NCBI GenBank assembly: GCA_958295485.1
Contig: OY282354.1
Span: 1,860,001-1,924,000 of the forward strand
DNA length: 64,000 bases
Origin: an uncultured Gammaproteobacteria bacterium
Lineage (GTDB): Bacteria > Pseudomonadota > Gammaproteobacteria > Eutrophobiales > Eutrophobiaceae
Direction: 5' to 3'
Shown: positions 37,438 to 46,706 of the stretch, in pieces
Position numbering within the stretch: the stretch's first letter is position 1
How the letters are laid out: each line of letters begins with the position of its first letter
Translations under genes and position numbers: made by a program
Notes under the pieces: generated by a model
The model's input: only the letters and a program-made list of their open reading frames with translations
Databases searched by the model: none
What the model was told of the DNA's origin: nothing

Positions 37438-39117
37438 CTATTCGTCGGTGACGCAGCCTTCCGCCGCGGATTTTACGTTCTTGATGTACTTGTACAAGGT
37501 ACCGCGGTTGGCCTTGTAACGGGGCATGATCCAGTCGGCCTTGCGTTGCGCCAGTTCATCATCGGTCAGGTCCACGTTCATCTGGTTCTTTTTGGCGTTA
37601 ATGGTAATCATGTCGCCGGTTTTGAGCAACCCGATGGGACCGCCTTCCTGGGCTTCCGGCGCCACGTGGCCGATGATGAAACCGTGGGAGCCGCCGGAGA
37701 AACGTCCATCGGTGATCAGGGCGACGTCCGCTCCCAACCCTGCGCCTACGACGGCGGAAGTCGGGGTAAGCATTTCCGGCATTCCCGGCCCTCCCTTGGG
37801 TCCTTCATAGCGGATCACGATCACGTCGCCTTTTTCAATTTGACCTTGTTCCAGCGCTTTCAGCATGTCTTCTTCCGAATCGAATACCTTGGCTGGTCCC
37901 CTGAAGGTTTCACCCTCTTTGCCGGTGATCTTTGCCACGGCGCCGCCCGGGGCAAGGTTGCCTTTGAGGATACGGATATGTCCGGTGGTCTTGATGGGTT
38001 TGTGCAGGGGCTGAAGCACGTTTTGTCCTTCACTTAACGGGGGTAAATCAGTCAGGTTCTCGCCCATGGTTTTTCCCGTGACAGTCATGCAATCGCCGTT
38101 GAACATGTCGTGTTCCAACAGGAATTTCATTACGGCCGGCATACCACCGACGTTGTGCAAGTCTTCCATCACGTATTTGCCACTGGGTTTCAGGTTAGCC
38201 AGAAATGGTGTGCGGTCACTGACGGCCTGAAAGTCATCGATGTCCAATTTTACCCCGACGGCGCGCGCCATGGCGATCAAGTGCAGCACTGCGTTGGTCG
38301 AACCACCTAAAACGGTGACGATGACTATGGCGTTTTCAAACGCCTCGCGGGTCATGATGTCCCGGGGCTTTAAATCCATCTCAAGCAGTTTTTTTATGGC
38401 CGCGCCGGCCCGGACGCATTCGTCCAACTTTTTTTTATCCGTTGCCGGCGTCGATGAACTGTAGGGCAACGACATGCCCAGGGCCTCGATAGCCGACGCC
38501 ATGGTATTGGCCGTGTACATGCCACCACAAGCGCCAGGCCCGGGACAGGCAGAGCGAACGATAGCGCTGCGGTTTTGTTCATCGATCCCGCCCGATATGA
38601 ACTCGCCATAACTCTGAAAGGCAGAGATGATATCGACCTTCTCGCCCTGGTGATAACCCGGCTTGATAGTGCCTCCATACACCATGAGGGCAGGGCGGTT
38701 GAGACGCCCCATGGCCATCAAACAGCCGGGCATGTTCTTGTCGCAGCCCGGGATGGAGATATTGGCGTCGTACCACTGGGCGCACATGACCGTTTCGATG
38801 GAATCCGCGATCAGGTCCCGGGATTGCAATGAAAAACTCATGCCCTCCGTGCCCATGGATATGGCATCGCTCACGCCGATGGTATTAAATCGCAGCCCCA
38901 CCAGGTCCTGTGCCTCCACGCCCTCTTTCACCTTGTCGGCCAGTGACAACAGGTGCATATTGCAGGTATTGCCCTCGTACCAGACACTGGCGATGCCCAC
39001 TTGGGGCTTATCCATGTCTTTCTCGGTCATGCCGGCGCCATAGAGCATGGCCTGGGAGGCGCCCTGGGACTTCGGCTGGGTGATTCTTGCGCTGTAACGA
39101 TTGAATTGATTAGCCAT
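37438..39117 (-). CDS. ilvD: Dihydroxy-acid dehydratase
   Basis: A 559-residue enzyme of branched-chain amino acid synthesis: it dehydrates 2,3-dihydroxy-isovalerate and -methylvalerate to the 2-keto acids. The Fe-S ligands lie in [16 protein letters not shown] and [15 protein letters not shown], and the C-terminal [14 protein letters not shown] is typical. The ATG at 39117 ([14 protein letters not shown]) is chosen; the frame is open 40 codons further but those are not conserved-looking and would overlap argE. It is divergent from argE with a 49-bp gap that must hold both promoters. Confidence 0.97.
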   Translation of the reverse strand: MANQFNRYSARITQPKSQGASQAMLYGAGMTEKDMDKPQVGIASVWYEGNTCNMHLLSLADKVKEGVEAQDLVGLRFNTIGVSDAISMGTEGMSFSLQSRDLIADSIETVMCAQWYDANISIPGCDKNMPGCLMAMGRLNRPALMVYGGTIKPGYHQGEKVDIISAFQSYGEFISGGIDEQNRSAIVRSACPGPGACGGMYTANTMASAIEALGMSLPYSSSTPATDKKKLDECVRAGAAIKKLLEMDLKPRDIMTREAFENAIVIVTVLGGSTNAVLHLIAMARAVGVKLDIDDFQAVSDRTPFLANLKPSGKYVMEDLHNVGGMPAVMKFLLEHDMFNGDCMTVTGKTMGENLTDLPPLSEGQNVLQPLHKPIKTTGHIRILKGNLAPGGAVAKITGKEGETFRGPAKVFDSEEDMLKALEQGQIEKGDVIVIRYEGPKGGPGMPEMLTPTSAVVGAGLGADVALITDGRFSGGSHGFIIGHVAPEAQEGGPIGLLKTGDMITINAKKNQMNVDLTDDELAQRKADWIMPRYKANRGTLYKYIKNVKSAAEGCVTDE

Positions 39118-39166
39118 TTTTATTAGAATACACCATCCTGTTTGGGTTATCGAATAGTTGCCTATT

Positions 39167-40315
39167 ATGACAAAATTACCTGCGTTCAAGGAGTCTTTCT
39201 CGGCGCTGATTGCCGCGCCTACGGTAAGCAGCATCAACCCGGCGCATGATCAAAGCAATCGTCCTGCCGTGGATTTACTGGCAAACTGGTTTTCCGACCT
39301 GGGTTTTAATATCGAACTGGTTCCGGTTGACAGCGCGGCGGATAAGGTGAACCTGGTTGCAAGCCTGGGCGCGGGCGGCGGTGGACTGGCGCTCTCAGGC
39401 CATACCGACACGGTGCCGTTTACCGAAACTGCCTGGCGCCAGGACCCCTTCAAGCTGACGGAAAAGGACGGGCGTTTTTATGGACTTGGCGTTTCTGACA
39501 TGAAATGTTTTTTCCCCATCGTCATGGCGGCATTGCAGTCGCTGGATTTGAAAAAAATCAAGCGCCCCATCATCCTGCTGGCGACTTGCGATGAAGAAAG
39601 CACCATGGCCGGCGCCAAGGCCCTGGTGGACGCAGGCCGGAGTTTGGGACGCCATGCGCTCATTGGCGAACCGACGGGCCTGCAACCCGTCAACATGCAC
39701 AAGGGCGTAATGATCGAGACCATCTCCCTGGGGGGACGCGCCGGTCACTCCAGCGACCCGTCCCTGGGCAATAACGCCATGGAAGGAATGCACGTAGTCA
39801 TAACCGCGTTGCGCGCATGGCGCGCCCGGTTGCAAGAGGAATTTTCCAACGACCAGTTCAAGGTGCCGACGCCGACTTTGAATTTTGGCAGCATCCATGG
39901 CGGGGACAGCCCGAATCGAATCTGCGCCGACTGTGAATTAAAAATCGATCTCAGGCTGTTGCCGGGGATGCACGTCCATGAGATTCGCAACCGGTTGCGA
40001 CAAACGGTGACCCAAGCCATTGCCGGCAGTGGTTTGCAATTACAATTCGACGAGGTCTTACCCGGGATGGCGGCCATGGCAACCGACCCCTGTAGCGAGA
40101 TCGTCAAGGTGGCAGAGGAGCTTACGGGGCACTCCACCGGGGCAGTGAACTTCGGCACGGAAGGCCCCTATCTCAATTCCCTGGGGATGGATACGGTGAT
40201 ACTGGGGCCTGGTGATATTGAACAGGCTCACCAGGCCAATGAATACATTGAACAGGCGCGCATTCAACCCATGCAGGATATCCTGAAAAAGATGATTTCA
40301 CATTTCTGCATGTAG
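39167..40315 (+). CDS. argE: Acetylornithine deacetylase
   Basis: A 382-residue M20 metallohydrolase that releases ornithine from N-acetylornithine. Zinc ligands are seen in SGHTDTVPF (His79, Asp81), GVSDMKCF (Asp110), CDEES (142-143) and GEPT. The dimerisation domain lies in the middle ([16 protein letters not shown]). The ATG at 39167 is preferred over a TTG at 39158. It is followed 20 bp later by argA, so the two arginine genes probably form an operon. Confidence 0.96.
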   Translation: MTKLPAFKESFSALIAAPTVSSINPAHDQSNRPAVDLLANWFSDLGFNIELVPVDSAADKVNLVASLGAGGGGLALSGHTDTVPFTETAWRQDPFKLTEKDGRFYGLGVSDMKCFFPIVMAALQSLDLKKIKRPIILLATCDEESTMAGAKALVDAGRSLGRHALIGEPTGLQPVNMHKGVMIETISLGGRAGHSSDPSLGNNAMEGMHVVITALRAWRARLQEEFSNDQFKVPTPTLNFGSIHGGDSPNRICADCELKIDLRLLPGMHVHEIRNRLRQTVTQAIAGSGLQLQFDEVLPGMAAMATDPCSEIVKVAEELTGHSTGAVNFGTEGPYLNSLGMDTVILGPGDIEQAHQANEYIEQARIQPMQDILKKMISHFCM

Positions 40316-40335
40316 ACGCCCGGAATACAGCATCA

Positions 40336-41658
40336 ATGAGTATAGAGAAAGCGCAATTCGTAAGCTGGTTTCGTTCTGCTTCACCTTATATTCACGTACA
40401 CCGTGGCAAAACCTTTGTTATCCAGGTAAACGACAAGGTGATCCATAGCGATGAGTTTACCGGTTTGGTCCATGACCTGGCCTTGTTAACCAACCTGGGA
40501 ATCAAATTGGCGCTGGTATTCGGCACGCGGGATTCTATCGAATCATACCTGGATGAAAAGCAGGCGAATTCTGAATATCACAATGATATTCGAATCACCG
40601 ATGCGGATACCATGGAGTTCGCCAAGGAAGTTGCCGGCAGGTTGCTGATGGACATACAGGCCGGATTATCCATGGGACTCGGCAACACGCCCATGTCCAA
40701 TGCTGAAATCAGGGTGAATACGGGTAATTATGTTTCGGCAAAGCCCATGGGCATTATCGACGGGGTAAATTATGAATTCACCGGTAAAACCCGCCACATT
40801 GATGTAGACGCCATGCTCGACAAGCTGGCTAACGGTGAAATTATCGTGTTGCCGCCGGTGGGTTATTCCATCACAGGAGAGGCTTATAATTTACCCGCCG
40901 TTGCCATGGCGGCCGATGTGGCCATTGCCCTGCAAGCAGACAAGCTGATTTATTTCATGGAAAAAGATCAGCAGGCCGTGTTTATGGGTGAGAAACAGGC
41001 CAACCAGCTAAATCAGGCAGAGGCGCAAGGGCTTTTAACAAGAGTGGATGGGCGTTCAGACAGTTATTTTTGTCTGAAAAACGCTATTGAAGCGTGTGAT
41101 AACGGCGTTGAACGGGTGCACATGTTGAACCAGGAGCAAGACGGCGCCATATTGAATGAGTTGTTTTCCCGCGATGGCTCGGGTTTAATGATCACCACCT
41201 CTGCTTATGACGTGGTTCGCAAGGCCACCTCCGATGATATTGGCGGCATATTGGACTTAATCAAACCGCTTGAGCAACAGGGCATCCTGGTTAAACGTTC
41301 CAGGGAGAAGCTGGAACTGGAAGCGAACTGTTTCACCATCTTGATTCGGGACGGTGTCATTATCGGTTGTGTCGGCTTATATCCCCATCCCGATGACAAG
41401 GTGGCGGAAGTCGCCTGCCTGGCTGTGCACCCGGATTATCATAATGACGGTTGCGGCAACCAGCTGCTTGATGAGATAGAAAATGAGGCAAGGCGCCTGG
41501 ATATAAACCAGTTGTTTGTATTAACCACCCAGACGGAGCACTGGTTCCTTGAACGGGGGTTCAACGAAGCGTCGCCAGGGAACCTGCCCATTGAAAAGCA
41601 GGCATTGTATAACTATCACCGCAACGCCAAGGTCTTAATTAAAAAGTTTGAAGTGTGA
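40336..41658 (+). CDS. argA: N-acetylglutamate synthase
   Basis: A 440-residue classical ArgA: an N-terminal amino-acid-kinase fold (to about 290) that serves as the arginine sensor, and a C-terminal GNAT acetyltransferase domain (about 305-440; VACLAVHPDYHNDGCGNQLL is the acetyl-CoA loop). It catalyses the first step of arginine synthesis. Having both argA and argE implies the linear acetylated route rather than ArgJ recycling. It lies 20 bp after argE and converges with the ABC permease gene. Confidence 0.97.
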   Translation: MSIEKAQFVSWFRSASPYIHVHRGKTFVIQVNDKVIHSDEFTGLVHDLALLTNLGIKLALVFGTRDSIESYLDEKQANSEYHNDIRITDADTMEFAKEVAGRLLMDIQAGLSMGLGNTPMSNAEIRVNTGNYVSAKPMGIIDGVNYEFTGKTRHIDVDAMLDKLANGEIIVLPPVGYSITGEAYNLPAVAMAADVAIALQADKLIYFMEKDQQAVFMGEKQANQLNQAEAQGLLTRVDGRSDSYFCLKNAIEACDNGVERVHMLNQEQDGAILNELFSRDGSGLMITTSAYDVVRKATSDDIGGILDLIKPLEQQGILVKRSREKLELEANCFTILIRDGVIIGCVGLYPHPDDKVAEVACLAVHPDYHNDGCGNQLLDEIENEARRLDINQLFVLTTQTEHWFLERGFNEASPGNLPIEKQALYNYHRNAKVLIKKFEV

Positions 41659-41681
41659 AGTGAGAAGTTTGAAAGGGGCTG

Positions 41682-42458
41682 TCAGGTCTTTATGCCCGTT
41701 CCCCGGTGGAGCAGGTATAATGAAAAACCGGACATGATGACGATAAACAAAAGGATGATCGTAAAAGCGATATGGATATCGATGTCGGATACGCCAAGTA
41801 TGCCGTAACGGAATGCGTTGACCATGTACAATATCGGATTAGCCAGGGAAATTGATTGCCATATCTCCGGGAGCAACTCAATTGAATAAAATACTCCCCC
41901 CAGGTAGATCAATGGCGTCAATACAAAAGTCGGAATGATGGAAATATCGTCAAAATTTTTCGCAAATATGGCATTAATGAAGCCCGCCAGCGAAAACAGG
42001 ACGGAAGTCAAAATAACGACGCTGCATACGATGAATGGATTGTGGATAATACGCAGTTCCGTAAAAAACAGCGCCACCACCGTGACAATCAGGCCAACTA
42101 TCAATCCCCTGGCGACGCCGCCTGAAATATAGCCCGCCAAAATCATCCAGTTTGGAACAGGCGCAATCAGCATTTCCTCGACGTGGCGCTGAAACCTGGC
42201 CCCGAAAAAGGACGAAACCACGTTGGAATACGAGTTGTTTATTATCGACATCATTATGATCCCCGGGGCGATAAACTGCATATAGGTAAATCCGCCCATC
42301 GTGCCGATACGGGGGCCGATCAGGTTGCCGAATATGATGAAGTAAAGGGTCATGCTGACAGCCGGGGGCAGCAAGGTTTGAACCCAGATCCGCAGAAACC
42401 GGGTGAGCTCCTTCGATACGATGGTCTTATATGCTGTTAACAGCTTTTTGGTAGTCAT
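41682..42458 (-). CDS. ABC-2 type exporter permease (YadH-like)
   Basis: A 258-residue membrane protein with six hydrophobic helices, matching ABC-2 permeases of the YadH/NodJ group (GTMGGFTYMQFIAPGIIMMSIINNSYSNVVSSFF is distinctive). The ATG at 42458 (MTTKKLLTAYKTI) is used; the frame is open 47 codons more, but that part lies within the ATPase gene. It overlaps the ATPase gene by 32 bp, so the two are cotranscribed. The substrate is unknown. Confidence 0.9.
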   Translation of the reverse strand: MTTKKLLTAYKTIVSKELTRFLRIWVQTLLPPAVSMTLYFIIFGNLIGPRIGTMGGFTYMQFIAPGIIMMSIINNSYSNVVSSFFGARFQRHVEEMLIAPVPNWMILAGYISGGVARGLIVGLIVTVVALFFTELRIIHNPFIVCSVVILTSVLFSLAGFINAIFAKNFDDISIIPTFVLTPLIYLGGVFYSIELLPEIWQSISLANPILYMVNAFRYGILGVSDIDIHIAFTIILLFIVIMSGFSLYLLHRGTGIKT

Positions 42459-43398
42459 CTTTGCCGCGTTCCTGCCGGTAATAAACACCGCTTTGGTCCA
42501 ATAACCGAATGAACAACTCCTCCAGGCGATTCGATTTGTTCCGCATACTGCGAACGATGATCCTGTTCGAAGATAGCGTCTCAAATAACGCATTTGCATT
42601 TTGATCCCTGTTTACATCGACTTCCATCGTCAGGGGATCAGTCAAACGCATGTTGAATTCCGCCGTATCGGGTAATTTGCCCAGTGGGTTCGCCAAGTCC
42701 AGGACAAATGTCTCCGTATACAGTTTTGCCAATATATCTTTCATGGAACCGTATTCAACGATTAATCCCTTGTCGATAATCGCAATTTTTTTACACAGGC
42801 TCTCGGCTTCTTCCAGGTAATGGGTAGTCAGGACTATGGTTGTCCCCCGGGCATTGGTTTCTTTCAGAAAACCCCACGTGGACCGGCGTAACTCAACGTC
42901 AACGCCGGCCGTGGGCTCATCTAATATCAGCACTTTCGGCTCGTGGAGCAATGCCCTGGCGATCATCAACCTGCGTTTGAGTCCGCCGGACAGGTTACGG
43001 GATATGTCGTTACGTCTATCCCACATACCCAATCGGGACAGGTATTTCTCCGCCCGGTCGTATGCGACCTTCTTGTTTATCCCGTAGTAGCCCGCTTGGT
43101 TCACTACGATATTGAGACACGTCTCAAATAATGAAAAATTTACTTCCTGTGGAACGATGCCTAGCTGGGACTTGGTTTCCGCCGGGTGTGTTTCGATATC
43201 CAAACCGAAAATCTTTACACTGCCGGAGTTCCTGGTGACCAGTGAGGCGATGATGCCTATGGTGGTTGATTTTCCTGCCCCGTTCGGACCGAGCAGGGCG
43301 AGGAAATCACCTTCGTCCACGGCTAAATCAATTCCTTTCAGCGCCTGAAAACCGTTCTTGTAGGTCTTTTCCAGCCGGGTTATTTCCAATGCCTTCAT
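42427..43398 (-). CDS. ABC exporter ATP-binding protein (YadG-like)
   Basis: A 323-residue ATPase with Walker A GPNGAGKST, signature NLSGGLKRRL, Walker B VLILDEPTAGVD and a switch His in LTTHYLEEAE. The C-terminal 90 residues are a family-typical extension. With the permease it forms a two-gene ABC-2 exporter of the YadGH type, substrate unknown. It is not expected to serve the RTX protein at 58302, whose type I exporter would need a fused membrane domain. Confidence 0.94.
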   Translation of the reverse strand: MKALEITRLEKTYKNGFQALKGIDLAVDEGDFLALLGPNGAGKSTTIGIIASLVTRNSGSVKIFGLDIETHPAETKSQLGIVPQEVNFSLFETCLNIVVNQAGYYGINKKVAYDRAEKYLSRLGMWDRRNDISRNLSGGLKRRLMIARALLHEPKVLILDEPTAGVDVELRRSTWGFLKETNARGTTIVLTTHYLEEAESLCKKIAIIDKGLIVEYGSMKDILAKLYTETFVLDLANPLGKLPDTAEFNMRLTDPLTMEVDVNRDQNANALFETLSSNRIIVRSMRNKSNRLEELFIRLLDQSGVYYRQERGKDDYQKAVNSI

Positions 43399-43561
43399 TT
43401 TTAATCAAAGTGTTGTTAATCGGGACCAGACCAGGGAGTTTTAATGCACCATGGGGACGTATTCAATAGATCCTTCAAGCGGACTCCGGCTTTGCCCTGA
43501 ATGATCCCTGATTTTTCCATGTTTGCATAGTAACTTAAATTCTTCCTGATTAGTGAATGGT

Positions 43562-43590
43562 CTTGAAATTTCACACTATCAGCCCCAAAT
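43562..43590 (+). promoter_or_regulatory. Sigma32 heat-shock promoter of htpG
   Basis: CTTGAAA (43562-43568), a 14-bp spacer and CCCCAAAT (43583-43590) match the RpoH consensus (CTTGAAA, then CCCCATNT) almost exactly. The predicted transcript start near 43598 leaves about 30 nt before the htpG ATG at 43629 and excludes the upstream in-frame start at 43557. Confidence 0.8.
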
Positions 43591-43628
43591 ATAGCAACCT
43601 GAACACTTCGATTTGTTGCGGGGACACC

Positions 43629-45518
43629 ATGACTGTGGATACAAAAAAAGAATCACTCGATTTTCAAACGGAAGTCCAACAATTACTGGACTTGATGATC
43701 CATTCTTTGTACAGCAACCAGGAGATCTTTTTGCGCGAGTTGATCTCGAATGCCTCCGATGCCGCTGACCGGTTGCGGTTCGAGGGTTTGCAGGACGATA
43801 GTTTGTTCGAGGACGACCCGGAATTGAAAATCAGGGTGGAATATAACAAGGATCAAAAAACGATCACCGTAGTTGATAACGGTATAGGGATGTCCAGGCA
43901 GGAAGTGGTCGATAACCTGGGCACCATCGCCAAATCAGGCACGAAACAATTTTTAGCGTCCCTCACCGGAGACCAGACCAGGGATTCACAGTTGATAGGC
44001 CAGTTCGGCGTGGGTTTTTATTCTTCTTTCATCGTGGCGGAAAAAGTGGAGGTCGCAACCCGCCGCGCCGGCCTTTCCAGGACAGAGGGCGTACGCTGGA
44101 TTTCCGATGGCAAGAGTGAGTATACCGTAGAGACTATCGACCGGCCCAAGCGGGGGACGAAGGTGGTTTTATATTTGCGCGCTGAAGCCGGGGATTTTCT
44201 GAATGGTTTCAGGTTGCGTTCCATTATTAACAAGTATTCCGATCACATATCCCTTCCCATCCTCATGTTCAAAGAAGGGGAGGATGAAAAAGGGGAGGAG
44301 ACGGTGAATGCGGCGACAGCCTTATGGACGAGGAATAAAAAGGACATCAAGGAGGAAGAGTACAATGAGTTTTACAAAAATGTATCCCATGATTTCGAGG
44401 CGCCGCTTTGTTATATACACAACAAGGTCGAAGGCAAGCTGGAATACGCCAGCCTGTTATTTATTCCTGCCCGCGCGCCGTTTGATTTATGGGACAGGGA
44501 ACACCGGCATGGCGTCAAATTATATGTCAAGCGCGTTTTTATCATGGATGACGCCGAACAATTGCTGCCGCCGTACCTGCGCTTTGTGAAAGGTATAGTC
44601 GATTCAGATGATCTTCCCCTGAATATTTCCCGGGAAATACTGCAACGGAACAAGACCATCGAGTCCATCCGCTCAGGCTGCGTGAAAAAAGTATTGGATT
44701 TGTTGAAAAAACTGGCGGATAAGGAAGCGGACAAGTATAAACAGTTCTGGCAGACCTTTGGCCGGGTTTTGAAAGAGGGGATCATCGACACGCCGGACAA
44801 ACGCGAGGAGATTGCAAAGCTGTTCCGCTTCAAATCCACCCATGAGGATTCGGAGGAGGAAACCGTTTCATTGGACGATTACATCGCCAGGATGAAGCAG
44901 GGACAGGGCGCTATTTACTATGTTACTGCCGAAAATTACGCCACCGCGAAAAACAGTCCGCACCTTGAAATCTTCAAGAAGAAGGGGGTTGAGGTATTGT
45001 TATTGACCGACCCCATTGATGAATGGCTGGTTACCCACTTGAATCAATATGCCGAGAAGCCCCTGCAATCGGTCAACAAGGGTGAGTTGGACCTGGGCGA
45101 CCTGGATGACGGTAAAGAAAATAAGGAAGACAGTGAAGCGGCGGATGGCAAATTGCCCGACCTGACAGGTCGCATCAAGAAAGCCCTGGATGAACGGGTA
45201 AAGGAAGTGCGAATTACCCATCGTCTCACCGAGTCCCCCGCCTGCCTGGTCGCCGATGAACACGAAATGGGCCGGCATCTGGAGCAAATCCTCAAGGCAT
45301 CGGGCCAGGCAATCACCGACGCAAAGCCCATACTGGAAATCAACCCCCACCATCCCATCGTCGAGAAACTGAAAAACGAAGCCGATGAAACCCGCTTCAA
45401 CGATTGGTCAAACATCATCTTCGACCAAGCCCTGTTAAGCGAAGGCGGCCAACTGACCGACCCCGCTGGCTTCGTCCACCGTCTCAACGCCATGTTCCTC
45501 GAACTGGCCAACAACTGA
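43629..45518 (+). CDS. htpG: Chaperone HtpG (Hsp90)
   Basis: A 629-residue Hsp90. The N-terminal GHKL ATPase domain shows LRELISNASDAADRLR, DNGIGMS and GQFGVGFYSSF; the middle domain carries the catalytic Arg region (NISREILQRN); the C-terminal dimerisation domain is complete (HEMGRHLEQILKASGQ). The start at 43629 (MTVDTKKESLDFQTEV) is chosen because the frame extending to 43557 would include the promoter. Heat-shock control through the adjacent sigma32 site is likely. Monocistronic. Confidence 0.98.
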   Translation: MTVDTKKESLDFQTEVQQLLDLMIHSLYSNQEIFLRELISNASDAADRLRFEGLQDDSLFEDDPELKIRVEYNKDQKTITVVDNGIGMSRQEVVDNLGTIAKSGTKQFLASLTGDQTRDSQLIGQFGVGFYSSFIVAEKVEVATRRAGLSRTEGVRWISDGKSEYTVETIDRPKRGTKVVLYLRAEAGDFLNGFRLRSIINKYSDHISLPILMFKEGEDEKGEETVNAATALWTRNKKDIKEEEYNEFYKNVSHDFEAPLCYIHNKVEGKLEYASLLFIPARAPFDLWDREHRHGVKLYVKRVFIMDDAEQLLPPYLRFVKGIVDSDDLPLNISREILQRNKTIESIRSGCVKKVLDLLKKLADKEADKYKQFWQTFGRVLKEGIIDTPDKREEIAKLFRFKSTHEDSEEETVSLDDYIARMKQGQGAIYYVTAENYATAKNSPHLEIFKKKGVEVLLLTDPIDEWLVTHLNQYAEKPLQSVNKGELDLGDLDDGKENKEDSEAADGKLPDLTGRIKKALDERVKEVRITHRLTESPACLVADEHEMGRHLEQILKASGQAITDAKPILEINPHHPIVEKLKNEADETRFNDWSNIIFDQALLSEGGQLTDPAGFVHRLNAMFLELANN

Positions 45519-45555
45519 AACAGGGGAAGGCGGCCTGAACTATCCCTGGAAGGGG

Positions 45556-45630
45556 CTAACCTTTTATAGCAACGTATAAAATGAAAGCTCCGAATAGCAA
45601 AATGAGTACAGACAGTGCGATAACTTCCAT
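45556..45630 (-). CDS. Possible 24-residue single-span membrane peptide
   Basis: A tiny frame MEVIALSVLILLFGAFILYV followed by AIKG and a TAG stop. It is almost entirely a membrane helix with a C-terminal Lys, the look of a bacterial small membrane protein. AGAGG-like bases lie about 12 nt upstream. It follows another tiny frame on the same strand. There is no homology evidence; it could be chance. Confidence 0.35.
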   Translation of the reverse strand: MEVIALSVLILLFGAFILYVAIKG

Positions 45631-45648
45631 TATAGCTTTTTAACCTCT

Positions 45649-45717
45649 TCAATATGTAGCAAGGAGAAATTTTGTGAGAAGAGCGATACGCTCTTTTGCG
45701 GCATCTAATTCAGACAT
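45649..45717 (-). CDS. Possible 22-residue peptide upstream of the membrane peptide
   Basis: MSELDAAKERIALLTKFLLATY and a TGA stop, 18 bp before the 24-residue frame. Its start resembles small proteins that begin with a charged LDxxKERI helix followed by membrane segments, so the two tiny frames may be remnants or a split version of such a protein. No ribosome site is evident. Confidence 0.3.
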   Translation of the reverse strand: MSELDAAKERIALLTKFLLATY

Positions 45718-45793
45718 GATGGGTTGTTTTATTACCAATAAATTACAAGTATTTAGTATAGCGCACGATGGTTGATTTATCCGGTGATATTTC

Positions 45794-46678
45794 GTGAATA
45801 CTCCCCGGCAGCTTATTGATTGGGCTGAGGGTCGGTTTATTCAGGCTGACTTGTTTTATGGGCACGGCACGGATAATGCCTTGGATGAAGCGGCTTTTCT
45901 GGTGTTGGGGGCGCTGGATATGCCGTTTGACGTTGACCCGGAAAGATTGAATGAGCCGGTGGCTCCAACCGAACTCAAGCGCATAAAAGAACTGGTTGAT
46001 GACAGGATAAGGTCGCGGAGACCGGTTGCTTACCTGCTTAACCAGGCGTGGTTCGCCGGTTTGTCTTTTTATGTAGACGAACGCGTATTGATCCCCCGGT
46101 CACCCGTGGCCGAGTTGGTCAGGGAAGAATTTTCACCCTGGATAAAACGGGATGAAGTAAAAAACATATTGGATATTGGTACCGGCAGCGGTTGTATTGC
46201 GCTTGCCTGCGCCACTGTCTTTCCTGAAGCGGTTGTGGATGCGACGGATGTCAGCGCCGATGCGCTGGAGGTGGCAAGAATAAATTGCGAACGCCACGGG
46301 CAGTTTGAGCGCATCAACTTGGTCCGGTCGGATTTGTTCGAGGCGCTGGAAGATAAGAGATATGATATTATCATCAGCAATCCGCCATACGTGCCCGGCG
46401 AGGAAATTTCAACGCTGCCGGCGGAATACCGACATGAGCCGCCGCAGGCCCTGATTGCCGGCGCCGATGGTCTCGACATCATCAGCCGTATCCTGCTCGA
46501 TGCTCATAGGTTTATGACAGACCGGGGCATTTTAGTAGTGGAAACAGGGCAGGGCCGCGGGGCGCTTGAGGCGAAATATCCCGAGACGCCTTTTGTTTGG
46601 TTGGAGTTGGAACACGGCGGCGATGGCGTCTTTTTATTAACGCGTGAAAACCTTGCTACTATCCTGCTATCATCCTGA
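45794..46678 (+). CDS. prmB: Ribosomal protein L3 glutamine methyltransferase
   Basis: A 294-residue class I methyltransferase of the HemK family. The SAM loop is DIGTGSGCIALA and the catalytic NPPYV (in ISNPPYVPGEE) binds the glutamine amide. The N-terminal helical domain is of PrmB rather than PrmC type. It starts at GTG 45794. In enterobacteria prmB lies directly before aroC; here aroC is about 3.3 kb downstream, separated by two sulfur-oxidation genes and a DNA methyltransferase. Confidence 0.93.
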   Translation: MNTPRQLIDWAEGRFIQADLFYGHGTDNALDEAAFLVLGALDMPFDVDPERLNEPVAPTELKRIKELVDDRIRSRRPVAYLLNQAWFAGLSFYVDERVLIPRSPVAELVREEFSPWIKRDEVKNILDIGTGSGCIALACATVFPEAVVDATDVSADALEVARINCERHGQFERINLVRSDLFEALEDKRYDIIISNPPYVPGEEISTLPAEYRHEPPQALIAGADGLDIISRILLDAHRFMTDRGILVVETGQGRGALEAKYPETPFVWLELEHGGDGVFLLTRENLATILLSS

Positions 46679-46706
46679 ATAGTCTGTCCATCCATGTTCC
46701 GAGAGT

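Noticed and set aside
39148-39160. TATCGAATAGT between ilvD and argE, matching the core of the R-M cassette TIR
   Set aside because: Only 11 bases match and no second end is nearby; chance or a shared promoter-like sequence is enough.
42459-42599. 47-codon N-terminal extension of the ABC permease
   Set aside because: It lies within the ATPase gene, lacks family-like sequence, and the ATG at 42458 gives the normal protein.
42427-43398. The ABC ATPase as exporter for the RTX protease
   Set aside because: It is a YadG-type ATPase paired with an ABC-2 permease; type I secretion ATPases carry their own membrane domain and come with a membrane-fusion protein.
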